Assembly: GCF_014204945.1 (NCBI RefSeq)
Contig: NZ_JACHMN010000001.1
Coordinates: 248,001 to 312,000, forward strand
Length of the DNA stretch: 64,000 nucleotides
Source of the DNA: Allocatelliglobosispora scoriae
GTDB lineage: Bacteria > Actinomycetota > Actinomycetes > Mycobacteriales > Micromonosporaceae
Reading direction: 5' to 3'
The position numbers were made by a program, and so were the translations under genes. The notes beneath the pieces were generated by a model, which worked only from the letters and a program-made list of their open reading frames with translations, was not told the DNA's origin and did not search any database. Shown piece after piece: positions 1 through 8,186 of this stretch (its first letter is position 1; each line of letters starts with the position of its first letter).

Positions 1-1
1 C

Positions 2-1939
2 GCCGCGCGCTTCGTCACCGCCGCCCCCACGGGGCGACCGCTGCGGCTCTACCGCACCGGGGACATCGTGACGTGGTCGGACGACGGCGTCCTGCACTAC
101 CGGGGGCGCAACGACCAGCAGGCGAAGGTACGCGGTGTCCGCCTGAACCTCGACGAGATCAGCACCGCGCTGTCCCAGTGCGACGGTGTCGGCAACGCCG
201 CCGTCGTGACGGTGGACGACGAGGTGAGCCGTACCCTGGTCGCCTTCTACACCGCGGCCGACGCGGTGAGCGCGCCCACGAGGACGGTGCTGCGGCGGCA
301 GCTCGCGGGCATCCTGCCGGCGGTGGCCGTCCCTGCGGGATTCCACCTGCTGCCGCAGATCCCGCTGCAGCCCAGCGGGAAGGTCGACGAGGCTGCCCTG
401 CGCCGGTTGGCGGTCGAGTCGTCCGCGCCCGTCGACCGGACGGGTGCGGAACTGCCGGACCGGGTCGCGAGCCTGTGGCGCGAGGTGCTGCGGCTCGGCG
501 GCACGGCCGTCGGCGCCGACTTCTTCGACGACGGGGGAGACTCGCTGCGGGCGGCGCAGCTGACCAACCAGGTCATCGTCTCGCTGGGCCTCGACCCGGC
601 GTACGGGCGGTACCTGATCGACTCCCTGCTGCGGCAGCCGAGCCTGGACGGGTTCACCGACGCGGTCGCCCGGGCGGCCGGCGGCATCGCCGCCGTCGAC
701 GGCGGCGCCGAGGACGACGCGCGCTGGCTCGCCGACATCCACCTGCACGCCGCTGGGGCGACGGCGGACCGGGAGGCACCGCAGTGGCGCAACCCCGAGC
801 ACCTCCTGCTCACCGGCGGGACCGGGTTCTTCGGCTCCTACCTGCTGCGCAGCCTGCTGGACCGGACCGGGTCCCAGATCCACTGCCTGGTCCGGGCCCG
901 CGACGACGCTCACGCCCTGGCCCGCCTGCAGCAGGCCCAGCAGCGGTACGGCCACCGCGGCGGCCTGCCTCTCGACCGCGTCCGTGCCGTGGCGGGCGAC
1001 CTGCGTACGCGCCGGTTCGGGTGGGACGACCAGCGGTGGCAGGAGTTCACCACCCGCATCGACGTCGTCCACCACAGCGGTGCGCACGTCAACTTCATCT
1101 ATCCCTACGAGGCCCTGCGTCCCACGAATGTGGACGGCGTACGCAACCTCATCGAGTTCGCCCGCACTGGACGCGGCATCCCGGTGCACTACATCTCGAC
1201 GATCGCGGTGCTCGCCGGGAGCGGCTCCGCAGGGATCGGGCAGGTCACCGAGGACACCCCGCTCGGTCACGTCCAGCGACTGTCGATGGGGTACCCGGAG
1301 AGCAAGTGGGTCGCCGAACAGCTTCTCCGCACCGCGTACGCGGAAGGGCTGCCCGTGGTGATCCACCGCCCCTACGAGATCTCCGGCAACACCGTCGACG
1401 GCACCTGGAACACCGAGGCGGCGATCTGCGCCTTCTTCAAAGCCATCGCCGAGATGGGCAGCGCCCCGGACATCGACCTGCCGCTGGACTTCGTCCCCGC
1501 CGACTACCTCGCCGACGCCGTCGCCCACCTCGCCACCACCCGCGCGCCGGCCGGGCAGACGTACCACCTGACCAACCCGCAATTCGCGTCGCTGGACGCG
1601 ATGGTGCGGCGTCTGCGCGCGCACGGCTACCCGGTCGCGGTCCAGCCCTACCGGCAGTGGGTCGGCGCGCTCACCGAGTTCGCGGCCGACCATCCCGAAC
1701 ACCCCATCGTCGCGTTCGTGCCGATCTTCACCAACCACGCCGCGGCACGCGACATCACGGTCAAGGAGCTCTACGTCGAGGGGACCTTCCCGGCGTTCAC
1801 CCGTACCCACGCCGACCGGGACCTCGCCGACGCCGGCCTGACCTGCCCGCCCGTGGACGCGGACATGCTCGACGGCTACATCGCGTACTTCCAGCGGTGC
1901 GGCTTCCTCGCCCCCGCGACCGCCGGCCTGAAGCACTGA
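2..1939 (+). CDS. NRPS terminal module fragment: adenylation C-terminus, carrier protein, thioester reductase (partial, 5' end outside window)
   Basis: C-terminal part of a nonribosomal peptide synthetase; the frame is open through the left edge of the window. The first codons read LYRTGD, the A7 core motif of adenylation domains, followed by GRNDQQAKVRG (A8) and PSGKVDE (A10). A carrier domain follows, with its phosphopantetheine serine in FFDDGGDSLRA (near base 540). From about base 805 there is a thioester reductase domain: Rossmann motif LLTGGTGFFGS and the catalytic tyrosine/lysine in YPESKW. Family knowledge: such R domains release the carrier-bound peptide with NAD(P)H as an aldehyde or alcohol, so this should be the last module of the assembly line. 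Substrate-defining A-domain residues lie upstream and cannot be read. No partner biosynthetic gene follows directly; a strong hairpin closes the gene. Confidence 0.93.
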   Translation, partial: AARFVTAAPTGRPLRLYRTGDIVTWSDDGVLHYRGRNDQQAKVRGVRLNLDEISTALSQCDGVGNAAVVTVDDEVSRTLVAFYTAADAVSAPTRTVLRRQLAGILPAVAVPAGFHLLPQIPLQPSGKVDEAALRRLAVESSAPVDRTGAELPDRVASLWREVLRLGGTAVGADFFDDGGDSLRAAQLTNQVIVSLGLDPAYGRYLIDSLLRQPSLDGFTDAVARAAGGIAAVDGGAEDDARWLADIHLHAAGATADREAPQWRNPEHLLLTGGTGFFGSYLLRSLLDRTGSQIHCLVRARDDAHALARLQQAQQRYGHRGGLPLDRVRAVAGDLRTRRFGWDDQRWQEFTTRIDVVHHSGAHVNFIYPYEALRPTNVDGVRNLIEFARTGRGIPVHYISTIAVLAGSGSAGIGQVTEDTPLGHVQRLSMGYPESKWVAEQLLRTAYAEGLPVVIHRPYEISGNTVDGTWNTEAAICAFFKAIAEMGSAPDIDLPLDFVPADYLADAVAHLATTRAPAGQTYHLTNPQFASLDAMVRRLRAHGYPVAVQPYRQWVGALTEFAADHPEHPIVAFVPIFTNHAAARDITVKELYVEGTFPAFTRTHADRDLADAGLTCPPVDADMLDGYIAYFQRCGFLAPATAGLKH

Positions 1940-1966
1940 CACCCGGCTGGCGGAACGGTTTCGCGC

Positions 1967-2000
1967 GCGCCCTGCCCACGTCTCGACGTGGGCAGGGCGC
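1967..2000 (+). terminator. Strong hairpin terminator after the NRPS gene
   Basis: Perfect 15-bp inverted repeat (GCGCCCTGCCCACGT and its complement) around a CTCG loop, 28 nt after the NRPS stop. No U-tract follows, as is common in actinobacteria. The hairpin covers the GTG at 1988, which argues against that codon being the start of the next gene. Confidence 0.8.
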
Positions 2001-2083
2001 CGCCCGTTGACCCGGTAGGGCATCCTGGCAGGAGACTGCGGCAATCTGCGGACATCGAATGGAAGCGCCGAAGGCGGGATCAC

Positions 2084-4528
2084 GTGCCGGACCAACCTGA
2101 GCACACGCGCGGTCCTTTCGCCGCGCCCCGGCCCGGGAGCCTGCCCGTGACCAAGGTGGACGAGCGGGTCCCGGTCCAGCTCGACGCCACCCGCGTCGAG
2201 TACGGCGCCGCGTCGCCCAGCCCGGCGGAGCTGCCCGAACCGGTCCTCGCCCGGTTCCAGGCCGTCAGCTACCTCGGCGACGGCGGCGAGACCCAGGGCG
2301 TCTGGCTGGTCACCGACCGCTCCTCCGGCCAGCACCGGGTGGTCAAGGTATACAAGGAGTCGGTACGCCCGAACGACGAACTGCTGCAGCTGCTGCGCGT
2401 ACCGCCGGATGGTGCCCTGTCGCCGCACCTGGTGGGCCTCTACGAATGGGGTGTGCACACCAACGCCTGGGGCGCGACCCGGTGCTGGGAGGTCCAGGAG
2501 TTCGCCGCACACGGCTCCCTGCTCCAGCTCGCCCAGACCGAGGGCCCGAAGCTGCCCGAGGCGCTGGTCCGCACGGTGCTGATGCAGGTCACCGAGGCGC
2601 TCACGTACCTGCACACGCAGATCAGGACCGGCCGCGGCACCGGTCTCGCGCACCGCGACATCAAGCCGGACAACATCCTCGTCCGCCGGCGCGAGCCGCT
2701 GCGCCTGGTCCTGGGCGACTTCGGGCTGGTGACCGCAGTGCGCGCCACCCGCATCTCCAACGGCACCGGCGGCAGCCCGCTCTACCAGGCGCCGGAGACG
2801 TTCCACCGGATGAGCGAAGGGCTGCAACAGGACTGGTGGTCGCTCGGCATCATGCTGGTCGAGCTGCTGACCGGCCGCAACCCCAACTACGGTGCCGGTG
2901 CCGGCAACGATCCGCGCGCCCTCTACGAGCACCTGACCTCCTATGACGTCGACCTGAGCCGGGTCACCGACCCGCGCTGGCACCTGCTCTGCCGCGGGCT
3001 GCTCACTCGCGAGCCGACCCTGCGGTGGGGCGCGGCGGAGGTCCGGGAGTGGCTGGCGGGGCAGTCGCCGACGGTGCACGCGACCAAGGGCCGGATCGTC
3101 CGGCCGTTCCTCGTCGCCGGGACCCCGTGCGCCACCCCGGCCCAGCTCGCCGCGACGATGTCGGCGCACTGGAGTTCGGCGACCGCGCACGTCCGCGACC
3201 CGGGGTGGCTGGCGGGCCTGCGCCAGTGGCTGGAGCAGGAGCACCCCGACACGCGGCTGCCGCAGAGCCTGCTCGCGGCGGCAGTCACCACCGAGGCGCA
3301 GGCCGATCTGCGGATAGCGCAGATCATCGCGGTGATCGACCCGAAGCTGCCGCCGGTCTTCCGCGGCCACCCCGCCGACGCGGCGGGCCTCGCCAGGCTC
3401 GCCCAGGCCGCGCAGCGCCACGACCAGGCGGCCGTCGCGGTGATCGGGGCGATCGGCCGGGACCTGCTCGCCGCGCTCGCCCAGCACCGGTGCACGGGCC
3501 GCCACCCCGGCTGCACGGGTCCGCTCGGCTGCCGGGTGCTGGCCGAGGCGGCGCGGGAGCTGCCCGACGCGCGGTCGGCGCTGGCGCAGCGCACCGCGGC
3601 CCTCCTGGTGCACGTCGGGTCGCTCCCCGAGCTGGCGCCCGCGCAGGCGGTGCTGTTCCGGGCGCTCGTCGACCCGGACTTCCGGGCGAAGCTCGCCAAG
3701 GCGCTGCGGCGCGGGCCGTCGACGGTCCCGTGGTGGGCGGCGCTGGCCGCCGAGTCCAAGAACGCTCTGACAGCCGGCGGACGGATCGCCGCCGCGGTGC
3801 TGGCGAGCCTGCTGGTCGATTTGGCCTCGGCGCAGGCGGCGCGGCTGCAGGGCACTCCCGCGCCGGGCGGTGCCGCCCCCTGGCAGGTCCAGCGGCCGGC
3901 CGGGTGGAACGTGGTCGTGGCGGGGCTGCGCGCAGCCGTCGCTGATCTGGTCAACATCGCCATGATGGTCGCGCTGCTGTACCTGACGACCTTCACCGTC
4001 CACCTCGGCTACCGGCTCGTCGACACCGACTTCGACTGGGGGAGGACGACCGCGCTGGCCGGGCAGTTCGGTGCAGTGCAGGCCGTGGTGCTGCCGCCGA
4101 TCGCGCTGGTGATGGCGCTGCTGCTGATCCGGCCCGCCGATCCGCGGGCGGTCACGGGCAGGCTGCGGCTCCTCATCCTCCTCGTCGCCGCGGGGATCGT
4201 CACGGCGATCCACTTCCACCGGGAGGAGTGGCTGCGGTTCCCCGTGGTCATCGCGCCGCAGAACTTCGCGTGGCTGGCGGACTTCCACGCCTTTCTCGGC
4301 TCGGGCACGATCCCGGTGATCGGCGCCGTCTATCTGCCGGTGATCGTGGTGCTGCTCGTACAGCTCGGGTCGCGCGGCAGGCGCACTCCGTCGGGCGGCC
4401 GGTACCGGGTGATGACGGCGGTCCGGACGCTGACCGCCCTCGCCGTCGTGACCCTGTTCGTGCTCGGGGCCGTCGGATGGGCCCCGGTCACGCAATTCGC
4501 CGAGAACCCGCTGCTGCTGTGGGAGTGA
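2084..4528 (+). CDS. Membrane-anchored serine/threonine protein kinase
   Basis: About 814 aa. The N-terminal half is a Hanks-type kinase: ATP-anchoring lysine in VVKVYKE (about residue 88), catalytic loop HRDIKPDNIL (about 192), DFGLVT metal-binding motif and a GSPLYQAPE activation/P+1 segment. A cysteine-containing helical middle region follows. The last 200 residues hold four or five hydrophobic segments, so the protein is polytopic at its C-terminus, unlike the usual PknB layout of one TM helix plus PASTA repeats. GTG 2084 is chosen because AAGGCGG sits 6-7 nt upstream; the longer frame from 1988 starts inside the terminator hairpin. It stands alone, so its substrates cannot be deduced from context. 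Confidence 0.9.
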   Translation: MPDQPEHTRGPFAAPRPGSLPVTKVDERVPVQLDATRVEYGAASPSPAELPEPVLARFQAVSYLGDGGETQGVWLVTDRSSGQHRVVKVYKESVRPNDELLQLLRVPPDGALSPHLVGLYEWGVHTNAWGATRCWEVQEFAAHGSLLQLAQTEGPKLPEALVRTVLMQVTEALTYLHTQIRTGRGTGLAHRDIKPDNILVRRREPLRLVLGDFGLVTAVRATRISNGTGGSPLYQAPETFHRMSEGLQQDWWSLGIMLVELLTGRNPNYGAGAGNDPRALYEHLTSYDVDLSRVTDPRWHLLCRGLLTREPTLRWGAAEVREWLAGQSPTVHATKGRIVRPFLVAGTPCATPAQLAATMSAHWSSATAHVRDPGWLAGLRQWLEQEHPDTRLPQSLLAAAVTTEAQADLRIAQIIAVIDPKLPPVFRGHPADAAGLARLAQAAQRHDQAAVAVIGAIGRDLLAALAQHRCTGRHPGCTGPLGCRVLAEAARELPDARSALAQRTAALLVHVGSLPELAPAQAVLFRALVDPDFRAKLAKALRRGPSTVPWWAALAAESKNALTAGGRIAAAVLASLLVDLASAQAARLQGTPAPGGAAPWQVQRPAGWNVVVAGLRAAVADLVNIAMMVALLYLTTFTVHLGYRLVDTDFDWGRTTALAGQFGAVQAVVLPPIALVMALLLIRPADPRAVTGRLRLLILLVAAGIVTAIHFHREEWLRFPVVIAPQNFAWLADFHAFLGSGTIPVIGAVYLPVIVVLLVQLGSRGRRTPSGGRYRVMTAVRTLTALAVVTLFVLGAVGWAPVTQFAENPLLLWE

Positions 4529-4699
4529 CCGAGCCGCGGTGAGGTCATGCGCCGTGGTCGTGCCGCTCGCGACCGCGGGTGCCGACCGTGCCCCCGGCGC
4601 TTGCTGCGCAGGACGACACGCTTCGAACACTCATATATCCAGTAAGATCGATGCTGACGTGTGCCGGGTCTGCCGTCGCAGCGTCGCAAGGGGGTGAGC

Positions 4700-5881
4700 G
4701 TGCAGTCTCCCACCCATCCGGGCCAGCGAATCCTGCTGCGGCGGCAGAGTCTTGGCCTGTCCAGACAGGTGCTCGCGGGTCTCGTCGGACGAAGCTCGGA
4801 GTGGTTGCGCCGCATCGAGAACGGGTCGCGAGAGTTGGACAGCATCAGCGTCACGCTGCAGCTCGCGAGCATCCTGAAGTTCGAACACCTCGATGAGCTG
4901 CTCGACCTCGGCCACGAGACCGTGCAGTGGGGCCGCCCCCGTACCGGTCTCAGCGCCGAGCTGCGCATCGAACTGGCCCTGCCGGTGTGGCTCGGCCACC
5001 ACCGTGCGTATCAGGACACCGCCGCAGACCTCGACCGGCTGCGCCAGCTGTGGTGGTACGCGCCCCACCGGATATCCGAGCTCGACCGGGGCCTGGTCGA
5101 GTTGATCCCCACCTCCCGCGCGAACCGGCAGCTTCGTCCCGGCGATCCGGGTTGCGCCGGGGACGAGGTCGACGTCCTCAACCTCGCCCGGTCCTACCTG
5201 ACCTTCGTCGGCGAACGCGGACTGGCGCTGATGCTCGCCGAACGAGCGATGGTGATCTCCGAGGCCTCGTCGGACACGGCGGCTGCGGTCGCGCTCCGCG
5301 GACTGGCCCTGGCGCACCTGCAGAACCGGCAGTTCGTGGCGGCGCTCGCGCTCGCCACCGCCGGGGCGGAGCGCATCGGCAGCGGCTCCCCGATCGCCCA
5401 GGGGTCGCTGCTGGGGATCGGTGCGAAAGCCGCCGCGCAGCTCGCCGACCATGCCCAGGCGGCGCGCCTGATCGACCGGGCCCGGCTGGCCGCCGCCGCG
5501 GTCGGTCCGGACCGGCAGGAGCGGGGAGTCTGGTTCGGGCCGGGCGATGTGGCCCTCACCGAGATGACGCTCGCCTGGATCGCCGGTGAGCACGACAAGA
5601 TCGTGGCGATCGCCGAACACTGGTCGGTCCAGGGAGCGCACCTGCCGCCCCACATCCGCATCCCGTTCCACGCGCTCATCGCCGCGGTCTACGCCCGCAG
5701 CGGTGAGGTGGGTACGGCGATGACGCAGCTGCACCACATCGAGCAGCTGTCGCCGGAGGCCCTGGTCCACAACACGATGGTGCACATCGCATTGCGCAGC
5801 CTCACCACGACGCACCACCCGATCTTCACCAGGGAGATCCAGCGGATGACCGCGGCCGTCCGGGCGTGGCGGGCCCGTTGA
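4700..5881 (+). CDS. XRE-family DNA-binding protein with TPR-like helical C-terminus
   Basis: About 393 aa. Residues 8-60 form a Cro/C1-type helix-turn-helix (RILLRRQSLGLSRQVLAGLV, then SSEWLRRIENGSRE). The remainder is alanine- and leucine-rich helical sequence resembling TPR/helical repeats, the architecture of many actinobacterial regulators that bind a peptide or small ligand. GTG 4700 is preceded by AAGGGGG with 5 nt spacing; GTG 4694 is an alternative two codons upstream. The 170 nt upstream contain an AT-rich patch (ATATATCC...TAAGAT near 4634-4649) that could be the promoter. Its targets are unknown. Confidence 0.8.
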   Translation: MQSPTHPGQRILLRRQSLGLSRQVLAGLVGRSSEWLRRIENGSRELDSISVTLQLASILKFEHLDELLDLGHETVQWGRPRTGLSAELRIELALPVWLGHHRAYQDTAADLDRLRQLWWYAPHRISELDRGLVELIPTSRANRQLRPGDPGCAGDEVDVLNLARSYLTFVGERGLALMLAERAMVISEASSDTAAAVALRGLALAHLQNRQFVAALALATAGAERIGSGSPIAQGSLLGIGAKAAAQLADHAQAARLIDRARLAAAAVGPDRQERGVWFGPGDVALTEMTLAWIAGEHDKIVAIAEHWSVQGAHLPPHIRIPFHALIAAVYARSGEVGTAMTQLHHIEQLSPEALVHNTMVHIALRSLTTTHHPIFTREIQRMTAAVRAWRAR

Positions 5882-5903
5882 GCACACCGTCCGGATTCCG
5901 GCG

Positions 5904-6611
5904 TTACGGCTTCGTGCCGGGGCTGCGCAGTGCCGTGAAGAGCACGTGGCGGCGGAGCTCGAAGCCCATGGACAGGTAGAGCCGGATCGCGTTGGCGTTG
6001 TCCGCCGAGGCGTGCATGAACGGCGTCTCGCCGCGCTCGCGGATGTGGTGGGCGACCGCGCGGACCAGTGTCGTGGCCAGGCCCCGACCCCGATGGGCGG
6101 GGTCCGTGCAGACGGCGCTGATCTCGGTCCAGCCCGGTGGGTGCAGGCGTTCGCCGGCCATCGCGACCAGGGCGCCGCCGTCGCGGACGCCGAGATAGGT
6201 GCCGAGTTGACAGGTCCGGGGCTCGAACGGCCCAGGCTGCGTGCGGGCCACCAGGTCCAGCATCTCCGGCACGTCCGCGGCGCCGAGCGTCACCAGATCG
6301 TCGGACGGCTCCGACTTCAGCGCCTCGGTCGCGACCAGTTGCACGCCGTCGCCCTGCATCTCGATCTGCCAGTCGGCGGGCACCGCGGGCAGCGCGCCCG
6401 ACAGGAATACCAGACCGCCCGGTCCGACCAGCGTGTGCAGGTCCGCCCAGACGCGCTCGTCCGCCGACGGGGAGATCGCCATGATGGGCGAGACGTCACC
6501 GGGGTATCTCAGTGCCTGCCCTGTGCCCTGGGCGAAGTGCGCGTGGGGGCCGGTCAGCGAGGCCCACGCGGCGTGGTCGAGCGGGTGGTTCTCCACCTCG
6601 GCAGTGCTCAC
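5904..6611 (-). CDS. GNAT-family N-acetyltransferase (FR47-like)
   Basis: 235 aa with the acetyl-CoA-binding core of GNAT enzymes near the C-terminus: a VCTDPAHRGRGLATTLV stretch (motif A, RGRG pyrophosphate loop), then HASADNANAIRLYLSMGFE (motif B). The N-terminal 100 residues are less conserved, as in FR47-like acetyltransferases. The acceptor substrate is not evident. GTG 6611 has GGGAG 7-8 nt upstream. It is convergent with the XRE gene, with 22 nt between the stop codons and no clear hairpin. Confidence 0.85.
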   Translation of the reverse strand: MSTAEVENHPLDHAAWASLTGPHAHFAQGTGQALRYPGDVSPIMAISPSADERVWADLHTLVGPGGLVFLSGALPAVPADWQIEMQGDGVQLVATEALKSEPSDDLVTLGAADVPEMLDLVARTQPGPFEPRTCQLGTYLGVRDGGALVAMAGERLHPPGWTEISAVCTDPAHRGRGLATTLVRAVAHHIRERGETPFMHASADNANAIRLYLSMGFELRRHVLFTALRSPGTKP

Positions 6612-6729
6612 GGTTGCTCCCGGCTCCAGTTGCCCCCGCCGGGTCCACTCCTCGGCCAGCAGCCGTTAGGGAGCCTACCCGGTCGGGCGGTGATGGCGTT
6701 GTCACCTTTGCCGAGCGGAGGCGACTCGT

Positions 6730-7210
6730 TCATCGGGCGAAGGCGAACCGGCGGTCCGGGCGGGTGCCGTCGAGGGCGAGGTCGGCGAGGACCCGGCCGG
6801 TCGCGGGGACGAACTTGAATCCGTGGCCGGAGAAGCCGGTGGCCACGATCACGGGACCGCGGCGGTCCAGCACGAAGTTCGAGTCGGGAGTGGTGGTGTA
6901 TGTGCAGCTCATCGGTACGACCACGTCGGCGTCGACGCCGGGCAGCCACTGGCGGGCGTATTCGCGCAGCGCCGCCAGCCGGCCGGGTTCGGGTGTGAGG
7001 TCGCGGCGGTCGGGATCCACCTCGGGACCGGCGCCGTGGAAGCCGACCTTGATGCCCTGTCCCGGCGTGGCCAGGCCGTAGATTCCGCGATGGAACGCGT
7101 CGGCCGCCGCCGAGCCCTCGACGAACCGGTGCACGAAACTCGGCCAGGTGGTAGGCGGCGCTGAGGCCGTGCACACCGGCACCGACGATCCCGACATCGA
7201 AGGAGTCCAC
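6730..7210 (-). pseudogene. Sarcosine-oxidase-type FAD-dependent oxidoreductase, internally deleted and frameshifted
   Basis: The reading frame from GTG 7210 starts with a dinucleotide-binding motif, VGIVGAGVHGLSAAYHLAE, typical of the DAO/monomeric sarcosine oxidase N-terminus. After about 25 codons the homology jumps to another frame and to the C-terminal third of the family: GIYGLATPGQGIKVGFHG, then CTYTTTPDSNF and GFSGHGFKFVPATG. The CxYTxTPD cysteine is where FAD is covalently attached in monomeric sarcosine oxidases. Roughly 200 residues of the FAD and substrate domains are missing (family length about 370-390 aa), so the gene cannot be functional. Deletion plus frameshift is seen directly; the family assignment is by motif. 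Confidence 0.8.
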
Positions 7211-7278
7211 CGTTTGACGATAGGGGCGCGGGACATGAAAAGTCTACTAAGCCCATAGGAGTAGCTGGAATATAGTGG

Positions 7279-7307
7279 GTTGCAAATCGCAACTTTCGAT
7301 ATAGCAT
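7279..7307 (+). promoter_or_regulatory. Promoter with inverted repeat, leaderless arrangement
   Basis: TTGCAA (7280-7285), 16 nt, then TAGCAT (7302-7307), with ATG at 7314 after 6 nt, so the transcript would begin at or next to the start codon. GTTGC-AAATC-GCAAC (7279-7293) is an inverted repeat over the -35 element and could be an operator. Confidence 0.45.
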
Positions 7308-7313
7308 CTGTCT

Positions 7314-8135
7314 ATGTCCGAACTCCTCACTGTGCTGGGTGCCGAGACCGCACGCTTCGCAAAGCTGGTCGGCAGCACCACCGGTGAGGACCTGAGCCGC
7401 CCCGTGCCCGGTCTCGACTGGAACGTCGCGCAGGTCGCGACGCATATGCTCAGCGTCTACGGCTTCTTCGCCGCCGCGATCCGAGGAGAGGACCTGGCGG
7501 GCATCTTCAGCGGGGTGGGAGCGTGGCCGACCATGCCGCAGCAGCTGGCGGCGGCGAACGCCCACATCCTGGCGATGGCGACCTTCGACGCTCCCGCCCA
7601 GGCGGGGGCGATGCTCGCCGACGCGGCCGCTGAGGTCCTGGCGGCACTGGCCGGGGCCGATTTCGAGCAGAGCGTCCCGACGCCGTGGTACGGGCCGTCC
7701 GTGACCCGCACGATCGGGACCCTCGCCGGACTGGTCGGCACCGAGACCCTGGTGCACCGCCGCGACATCGAGGTCGCGATGGGCCGCCGCGGCAGGCTCG
7801 ATCCGGACACCACCGCGCTGGTCATGCCGGTCGTGATGAGCCAGATGCTGCCGCTGCTGGTCAATCGGGAGACCGTGCGCGGGGTGAAGGTCGGTTTCGA
7901 GATCCGCCTGCGCGGTGCCGGCCGCTTCCGGATCGACATCGCCGAGGGCAGCGCCGTCAGCGGCCCGGCCGTCGGCCCGGTCGACTGCGTGCTCTCGCTG
8001 ACCCCGGCGGCGGCGCTGCTGTCGAGCTTCGCACGCGTACCGCTGTGGCGGTTGATCCTCGCCGGGCAGATAGTGCCCTTCGGTCGCAAACCCTGGCTCG
8101 GGACGCGGTTCTACGACTACTTCCTGCGAGCCTGA
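7314..8135 (+). CDS. DinB/maleylpyruvate-isomerase-like, mycothiol-type enzyme with SCP2-like tail
   Basis: 273 aa. The N-terminus matches the actinobacterial maleylpyruvate isomerase-like superfamily (DLSRPVPGLDWNVAQVATHM; the His after the second conserved block is a typical metal ligand), followed by LVHRRDIEVAMG. The C-terminal 100 residues (GVKVGFEIRLRGAG... to ...PLWRLILAG) look like an SCP2/sterol-carrier-like domain, a usual partner of this family. These proteins are thought to be mycothiol-dependent transferases; the actual substrate is not known. The gene is divergent from the oxidoreductase pseudogene and its stop codon lies inside the 52-bp palindrome. Confidence 0.8.
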   Translation: MSELLTVLGAETARFAKLVGSTTGEDLSRPVPGLDWNVAQVATHMLSVYGFFAAAIRGEDLAGIFSGVGAWPTMPQQLAAANAHILAMATFDAPAQAGAMLADAAAEVLAALAGADFEQSVPTPWYGPSVTRTIGTLAGLVGTETLVHRRDIEVAMGRRGRLDPDTTALVMPVVMSQMLPLLVNRETVRGVKVGFEIRLRGAGRFRIDIAEGSAVSGPAVGPVDCVLSLTPAAALLSSFARVPLWRLILAGQIVPFGRKPWLGTRFYDYFLRA

Positions 8136-8181
8136 CGTCGGCGGGCCCGCCACTCGAGTGGCGGGCCCGCCGACGTCAGGC
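8130..8181. terminator. 52-bp perfect palindrome, bidirectional terminator
   Basis: Each strand reads the same: two 26-nt arms centred on CACTCGAGTG with no mismatch. It includes the stop codon of the upstream gene (8133-8135) and ends 6 nt before the stop of the convergent secA2 gene. As RNA it would form a very stable hairpin from either direction. Confidence 0.8.
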
Positions 8182-8186
8182 ATCCG

